From contig URTZ01000005.1 in NCBI GenBank assembly GCA_900550825.1, positions 1-27,244 of the forward strand: a stretch of DNA of 27,244 nt, written 5' to 3'. Of the stretch, positions 22,391-27,244 are shown one piece after another; within the stretch, counting starts at the first letter, position 1; the number at the start of each line of letters is the position of its first letter. Both the position numbers and the translations under genes were made by a program. Below the pieces are notes generated by a model. The model did not search any database, had not been told where the DNA came from, and worked only from the letters and a program-made list of their open reading frames with translations. This DNA is from an uncultured Collinsella sp. Its GTDB lineage: Bacteria > Actinomycetota > Coriobacteriia > Coriobacteriales > Coriobacteriaceae.

Positions 22391-24421
22391 GTGGCAAACG
22401 AAAACGATTACGATGGCGGCGAGATTAAGATTCTCGAAGGTCTCGAGGCCGTTCGTAAGCGCCCGGGCATGTATATCGGCTCGACGAGCGCCAGCGGTCT
22501 GCATCACCTGGTGTGGGAGATCGTTGACAACTCCGTCGACGAGGCCATGGCCGGTTTCTGCACCGAGATCCAGGTGACGGTCCACGCCGACAACTCCATC
22601 ACGGTCGTCGACAACGGGCGCGGCATCCCCGTCGACGAGCACCCTGTTAAAAAGATCCCGACGCTCGAGGTCGTCATGACGATCTTGCACGCCGGCGGTA
22701 AGTTCGATAACTCGGCCTATAAGGTTTCGGGCGGCCTGCACGGCGTTGGTATCTCCGTCGTCAACGCACTGTCCAAGCGCGTGGTCGTTCAGGTTCGTCG
22801 CGACGGCAACACCTACGAGATGGAGTTCTCGCGCGGCAAGACCGTCAAGAAGATGGAGGTCGTGGGCACCTCGGATTCGACGGGCACCACCGTCACCTTC
22901 TGGCCCGACGACGAGATCTTCGAGACATGCATCTACGATTTCGATACGCTGCACAACCGTCTGCAGGAGACGGCGTTCCTCAATAAGAACCTCAAAATCG
23001 TGCTGACCGACGAGCGCGAGGCGACTCCCCATGTGGAGGAGTTTTGCTACGAGGGCGGCATCATCGACTTCGTCAAGTTCCTCAACGAGGGCAAGGACGT
23101 CCCCGAGGCCTTTAAGGAGCCCATCTACATCGAGGGCAAATCGGACCCGGGCGCGCCTGTGGCCAAGATGGGCGAGGTTGAGGTTTCCCTGCAGTGGAAT
23201 AGCGGTTACGGCGAGAACGTCATGTCGTTTGCCAACGACATCTACACCCCCGAGGGCGGCATGCACCTTGAGGGCTTCCGCACCGCGCTCACCCGTGTGA
23301 TCAACGACTACGCGCGCAAACAGAACCTGCTCAAGGAAAAAGACGCCAACCTGACCGGCGACGATGTGCGCGAGGGCCTTTCGGCCGTTATCTCGGTCAA
23401 GCTGCCCGACCCGCAGTTTGAGGGCCAGACCAAGGCCAAGCTCGGCAGCTCCTATATGCGCGCGCTGACGCTCAAGATCGTGACCGACGGCCTCGCCGAT
23501 TACCTCGAGGAGCATCCCAAGCCCGCCCGCGAGATCGTCAAGAAGGCGCAACAGGCCTGCAAGGCGCGCAACGCCGCCCGCAAGGCGCGCGAGGCGACCC
23601 GCCGCAAGAGCCTGCTCGAGACGGCGTCCCTGCCCGGTAAGCTCGCCGACTGCTCGGTGCGCGATGCCGAGCTGACCGAGCTCTTTATCGTAGAGGGTGA
23701 CTCGGCAGGCGGTTCAGCCAAGGACGGCCGTCGCCGAGACATCCAGGCGATTCTGCCCCTGCGCGGCAAGATTTTGAACGTCGAACGCGTTGGTGACCAT
23801 CGCGCGTTCTCGAGTGACACCATCCAGTCGCTGATTACCGCGATCGGTTGCGGCGTCACGACGAGTGCCGGCGACGGCGGCGATTTCGATATCACCAAGG
23901 CGCGCTACCACAAGATCATCATCATGACCGATGCAGACGTCGACGGTGCGCATATCCGCATCCTGCTGCTGACGTTCTTCTACAAGTACATGCGTCCGCT
24001 GATCGATGCCGGCTACGTCTATGTTGCCTGCCCGCCCATCTTTGGCATTAAGGTGCGCAACAAGATCCACTACGTGTATCCCAACGGCCGCCAGCCCGAA
24101 GACGAGATCCTGCGCGACACCATCCAGAGCCTGGGCCTGAACCCCGACGATAACGACGAGGATGGCAAGGCCAAGGACGGCAAGATCACCAAAAAGCGCA
24201 AGGGCTATACCGTCCAGCGCTACAAGGGCCTGGGCGAGATGGACCCCAAGCAGCTTGCCTCGACGACGATGGACCCCAAGACCCGCATCCTGCAGCGTGT
24301 GTCGATCGAGGACGCCGTGGTGGCGGACCGTGCCGTGCGCGAGCTGATGGGTTCCGAGGTCGGCTATCGCCGCGAGTACATTGAAAAACATGCGCATGAC
24401 GCGCGTTTCCTTGACGCTTAA
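22391..24421 (+). CDS. gyrB: DNA gyrase subunit B
   Basis: The 676-residue ATPase subunit that drives negative supercoiling. ATPase motifs 'EIVDNSVDEAM', 'VVDNGRGIPV' and 'GGLHGVGISVVNALS' are followed by the transducer, the TOPRIM motif 'EGDSAGGSAKDGR' with 'PLRGKILNVE', and 'MTDADVDGAHI', and the C-terminal 'KGLGEMDPKQL'. The start is GTG 22391, with AAGGAGG 4 nt upstream; an in-frame TTG at 22373 would put the ribosome-binding site inside the gene. A short Asp/Lys-rich insert (around 'DDNDEDGKAKDGK') precedes the final motif. It shares a transcript with gyrA, 11 nt away. Confidence 0.97.
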   Translation: MANENDYDGGEIKILEGLEAVRKRPGMYIGSTSASGLHHLVWEIVDNSVDEAMAGFCTEIQVTVHADNSITVVDNGRGIPVDEHPVKKIPTLEVVMTILHAGGKFDNSAYKVSGGLHGVGISVVNALSKRVVVQVRRDGNTYEMEFSRGKTVKKMEVVGTSDSTGTTVTFWPDDEIFETCIYDFDTLHNRLQETAFLNKNLKIVLTDEREATPHVEEFCYEGGIIDFVKFLNEGKDVPEAFKEPIYIEGKSDPGAPVAKMGEVEVSLQWNSGYGENVMSFANDIYTPEGGMHLEGFRTALTRVINDYARKQNLLKEKDANLTGDDVREGLSAVISVKLPDPQFEGQTKAKLGSSYMRALTLKIVTDGLADYLEEHPKPAREIVKKAQQACKARNAARKAREATRRKSLLETASLPGKLADCSVRDAELTELFIVEGDSAGGSAKDGRRRDIQAILPLRGKILNVERVGDHRAFSSDTIQSLITAIGCGVTTSAGDGGDFDITKARYHKIIIMTDADVDGAHIRILLLTFFYKYMRPLIDAGYVYVACPPIFGIKVRNKIHYVYPNGRQPEDEILRDTIQSLGLNPDDNDEDGKAKDGKITKKRKGYTVQRYKGLGEMDPKQLASTTMDPKTRILQRVSIEDAVVADRAVRELMGSEVGYRREYIEKHAHDARFLDA

Positions 24422-24432
24422 GAGGAGGTAAC

Positions 24433-27180
24433 GTGGCAGACGATATCAATAATAACGGGGGTATGGACGAGGCCGGCGATGCCGGCATGCCCGACGATCT
24501 GAAGCGCCTGCTTGCCCGTGCTGAGCAGGGCGAGGACGGCGACCCGGACGCCTATAACCCCGATGTCGATGATGACGAGGAAGAGGATGACGACGGCGAG
24601 CTCGAGGAGAGTTTTGGCGAAGTCGACCGTGGCGCCTCGGCCGGCGAGGATATCAACGGCGGCCAGCTCCAGATCTCGGAGTTCGGTCGCGAGATGAAGC
24701 AGTCGTTCATCGAGTATTCGATGTCGGTTATCACGGCGCGCGCCCTGCCGGACGTGCGCGACGGCTTAAAGCCGGTGCATCGCCGCATCCTGTACGCGAT
24801 GAACGAGAGCGGCATCTACCCCAACCGCCCGCACAAGAAGTCGGCCTGGACGGTCGGCGAAGTTATCGGTAAGTACCACCCGCATGGCGACTCCGCGGTC
24901 TACGAGGCCATGGTCCGCCTGGCGCAGTGGTTCTCCATGCGCACGCCGCTCATCGACGGTCACGGCAACTTTGGCAACATCGATGGCGACGGCGCAGCCG
25001 CCATGCGTTACACCGAGAGCCGCCTGGCAAAGCCCGCCATGGAGCTCCTGCGCGACTTGCAGAAGGACACCGTCGACTGGCAGCCCAACTACGACGAGTC
25101 GCTCGCCGAGCCTGTGGCTCTGCCCGCGCGCTTCCCCAACCTGCTGGTCAACGGCAGCCAGGGCATCGCCGTCGGCATGGCCACCAACATCGCCCCGCAC
25201 AACCTCACCGAGGCGATCGAGGCCACGTGCTACCTGATCGACAACCCCGACGCCACCGTCGACGAACTTATGCAGATCATGCCCGGTCCGGACTTCCCCA
25301 CCGGTGCCATCATCATGGGCAGTGCCGGCATTAAGCAGAGCTACGAGACCGGCCGCGGCTCCATCACCGTGCGCGCCAAGGCCCATGTGGAGTCCACCAA
25401 GACCGGCCGTAGCCGCCTGGTCTTTACTGAGATTCCCTACATGGTCAACAAGGGCACCCTGCAGGAGAAGATTGCCCAGCTCGTCAACGACAAGCGCATC
25501 GAGGGTATCTCGGATATGCGCGATGAGTCCAACCAGAAGGGTATCCGTCTGGTCATTGAACTCAAGAAGGGCGTCATCCCGCAGGTCGTACTCAACAACC
25601 TGTACAAGTACACCTCGTTGCAGACGACCTTTGGCGCCAACAACCTGGCGCTTGTCAACGGCGTTCCCAAATGCCTGAGCCTGCGCGAGATGCTGCAGCA
25701 CTACATTGACCACCAGGTCGACGTCGTCACCCGCCGCACCCGCTTTGACCTCAAGAAGGCCCAGGCGCGTGCCCATATCCTCGAGGGCTACCTGATGGCT
25801 CTCGACCACATCGACGAGGTCATTAGCATCATCCGCTCCTCGCAGACCGACTCTGAGGCTAGCAGTCGCCTGATCGAGCGCTTTGGCTTTACGCCCGAGC
25901 AGACTACGGCCATCCTCGAGATGAAGCTGCGCCGCCTGACCGGCCTGGAGCGCGACAAGATCCAGGAAGAGCTGGACGGCTTGCGCCGCGCCATCGCCTA
26001 CTACGAGGACCTGTTGGCGCACGAGGAGAAAATCCTGGGCGTCATCAAGGAAGAGATGCGCGAGATTTCCAAGAAGTTCGGCGACAAGCGCCGCACCGAG
26101 ATCAGCCATGTCGAGAAGGACCTGGACGTCGAAGATCTGATTGCCGACGAGGATATGGTCGTGACCATCACCCACACCGGCTATGTCAAGCGCATTCCGG
26201 TGGCCGCCTACCGTGCCCAAAAGCGCGGCGGCAAGGGCGTGTCGGGCGTCAACCTCAAAGAGGACGACGTTATTGATGAGATGTTCATCGCGTCCACGCA
26301 CGAGTACGTGCTGTTCTTCTCAAGCAAGGGCAAGGTCTATCGCCTGAAGGTGCACGAGCTGCCGGTGGGTACGCGCCAGGCGCGCGGTACCGCGATCGTC
26401 AACCTGCTGCCCTTCGTGGAGGGCGAGAAGATCGCGAGCGTCATCAGCTGCCGCGAGTTCCCGGCCGACGAGTACCTGATGTTTGCCACCAAGAGCGGCA
26501 TGGTCAAGAAGACCGTGATGAGCGCATACGACCGCAGCCGTCGCGACGGCCTGATCGCTATCAACCTGCGTGACGACGACGCGCTGCTGAACGTGCGCCG
26601 CGTGCGCGAGGGCGACAAGATTATCCTAGCCACCACCGCGGGCAAGGCGATCATGTTCTCCGAGGAGCAGGTGCGCGCTACCGGCCGCGACACCAGCGGC
26701 GTTCGCGGTATCGGCATGAAGGACGGCGTGAGCGTTCTGGGCATGGAAGTCACTAACGGCAACGGCGATCTGTTCGTCATCACCGAGCGCGGCTACGGCA
26801 AGCGCACGCCGGTTGCGGACTACCCGGAGCAGAATCGCGGCGGCCAGGGCGTCTACACCATCCAAATGACCGAGCGTAAGGGTAACCTCGCGGCCATGAA
26901 GACGGTGGGCCCGCAGCACGAGCTGTTCATCGTGACGGAGGGCGCGACGGTCATTCGCGTCAAGACCGATGAGATCAGCCAGACTGGCCGCGCCACCCAG
27001 GGCGTCAAGATGATGACCGTCGACGACAACGACCGCGTATGCGCCGTAGCCCGCATGACAGCCGCCAAGGAGAAGCCCGAAGGCGAAGGCGCCGAGGCCG
27101 AGGCAACGGTCGATGCCGAAAAGACCCCAGTCGATCTAGGCGACGGCAACGACATGCCAGAGGATCTCCTAGACGAGTAA
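24433..27180 (+). CDS. gyrA: DNA gyrase subunit A with acidic N-terminal extension
   Basis: The 915-residue breakage-reunion subunit. The usual N-terminus ('EYSMSVITARALPDVRDGLKP') begins only near residue 95; in front lies an acidic extension (about 71 residues longer than E. coli GyrA) rich in Asp and Glu. The catalytic tyrosine is Y193 in 'AAMRYTES' (E. coli Y122). The quinolone-determining region has S154 and E158 (E. coli S83, D87); Glu at the second position is normal in many Gram-positive gyrases. The C-terminal wrapping domain has the GyrA box QKRGGKG, a one-residue variant of QRRGGKG, and ends in an acidic tail. GTG 24433 has GAGGAGG 5 nt upstream. Confidence 0.97.
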   Translation: MADDINNNGGMDEAGDAGMPDDLKRLLARAEQGEDGDPDAYNPDVDDDEEEDDDGELEESFGEVDRGASAGEDINGGQLQISEFGREMKQSFIEYSMSVITARALPDVRDGLKPVHRRILYAMNESGIYPNRPHKKSAWTVGEVIGKYHPHGDSAVYEAMVRLAQWFSMRTPLIDGHGNFGNIDGDGAAAMRYTESRLAKPAMELLRDLQKDTVDWQPNYDESLAEPVALPARFPNLLVNGSQGIAVGMATNIAPHNLTEAIEATCYLIDNPDATVDELMQIMPGPDFPTGAIIMGSAGIKQSYETGRGSITVRAKAHVESTKTGRSRLVFTEIPYMVNKGTLQEKIAQLVNDKRIEGISDMRDESNQKGIRLVIELKKGVIPQVVLNNLYKYTSLQTTFGANNLALVNGVPKCLSLREMLQHYIDHQVDVVTRRTRFDLKKAQARAHILEGYLMALDHIDEVISIIRSSQTDSEASSRLIERFGFTPEQTTAILEMKLRRLTGLERDKIQEELDGLRRAIAYYEDLLAHEEKILGVIKEEMREISKKFGDKRRTEISHVEKDLDVEDLIADEDMVVTITHTGYVKRIPVAAYRAQKRGGKGVSGVNLKEDDVIDEMFIASTHEYVLFFSSKGKVYRLKVHELPVGTRQARGTAIVNLLPFVEGEKIASVISCREFPADEYLMFATKSGMVKKTVMSAYDRSRRDGLIAINLRDDDALLNVRRVREGDKIILATTAGKAIMFSEEQVRATGRDTSGVRGIGMKDGVSVLGMEVTNGNGDLFVITERGYGKRTPVADYPEQNRGGQGVYTIQMTERKGNLAAMKTVGPQHELFIVTEGATVIRVKTDEISQTGRATQGVKMMTVDDNDRVCAVARMTAAKEKPEGEGAEAEATVDAEKTPVDLGDGNDMPEDLLDE

Positions 27181-27223
27181 GAGGCCCTAGCTGGTAGAAA
27201 ATATCAGACCCCATATATCGGCG

Positions 27224-27244
27224 GTCGGCGCACTGCGCGCCGAC
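27224..27244 (+). terminator. Possible gyrBA terminator, cut by the window edge
   Basis: An 8-bp perfect inverted repeat (GTCGGCGC / GCGCCGAC) with a 5-nt loop lies 43 nt after the gyrA stop and ends exactly at the window edge. The following sequence, where a T run would be, is not visible. Confidence 0.4.

Noticed and set aside
24892..24906. Possible quinolone-resistance change in GyrA (Glu158 at the E. coli D87 position)
   Set aside because: Glu is the natural residue at this position in many Gram-positive gyrases and the key serine (S154) is intact.
24766..26301. A 511-codon open frame antisense to gyrA
   Set aside because: It lies opposite a clearly conserved gene and has Val/Asp/Leu-rich composition typical of shadow frames.

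Overview
The window is the replication-origin neighbourhood of a high-GC actinobacterial chromosome. Gene order, GC-rich codon use and protein style fit class Coriobacteriia, most likely Collinsella or a close relative. That taxonomic call is recollection plus inference; there is no 16S gene here to confirm it. No tRNA, rRNA, CRISPR array, insertion sequence or prophage was seen. Transcription diverges from the origin: nearly everything left of about 15.9 kb is on the minus strand and everything right of 16.2 kb is on the plus strand, as expected for co-orientation with the two forks. The exceptions are rlmN and the WYL regulator pair.

Left arm (1-9.5 kb): a very large membrane-anchored M28-peptidase-like protein, whose fold is split by about 680 acidic low-complexity residues and whose metal ligands are partly substituted, is followed by a small membrane protein. 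Divergent from it is a pair of overlapping WYL-domain regulators resembling PafB/PafC. Convergent with those is a ddl-dinG pair (D-Ala-D-Ala ligase; exonuclease-helicase). rlmN stands alone between bidirectional neighbours and ends in a strong terminator.

Partition and ribosome/membrane block (10.8-15.9 kb, minus strand): rpmH-rnpA-yidD-yidC-khpB form one unit with a clear promoter before rpmH and a strong terminator after khpB. rsmG, parA, parB and a small membrane protein follow. Three perfect parS sites at exact 39-bp spacing lie between rsmG and parA. This rsmG-par stretch is visibly more AT-rich than its flanks.

Origin and replication block (15.8-27.2 kb, plus strand): a box-rich intergenic region, then an unrecognised GHKL-ATPase with a glutamine/tyrosine-rich linker and a C-terminal winged helix lying 15 bp upstream of dnaA, then dnaA, a second box-rich region with a DnaA-trio and AT-rich unwinding segment, dnaN, recF, a DUF721/DciA-like gene, a terminator, and gyrB-gyrA. 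The putative DnaA boxes are TTTTCAACA rather than TTATCCACA, and DnaA carries Asn in place of the usual Asp in its DNA-recognition signature. Two boxes lie inside the coding sequence of the GHKL gene.

The best candidates for something undescribed are the origin-linked GHKL-winged-helix protein with its internal DnaA boxes, the apparently shifted DnaA/DnaA-box pair, and the split M28-like membrane protein.
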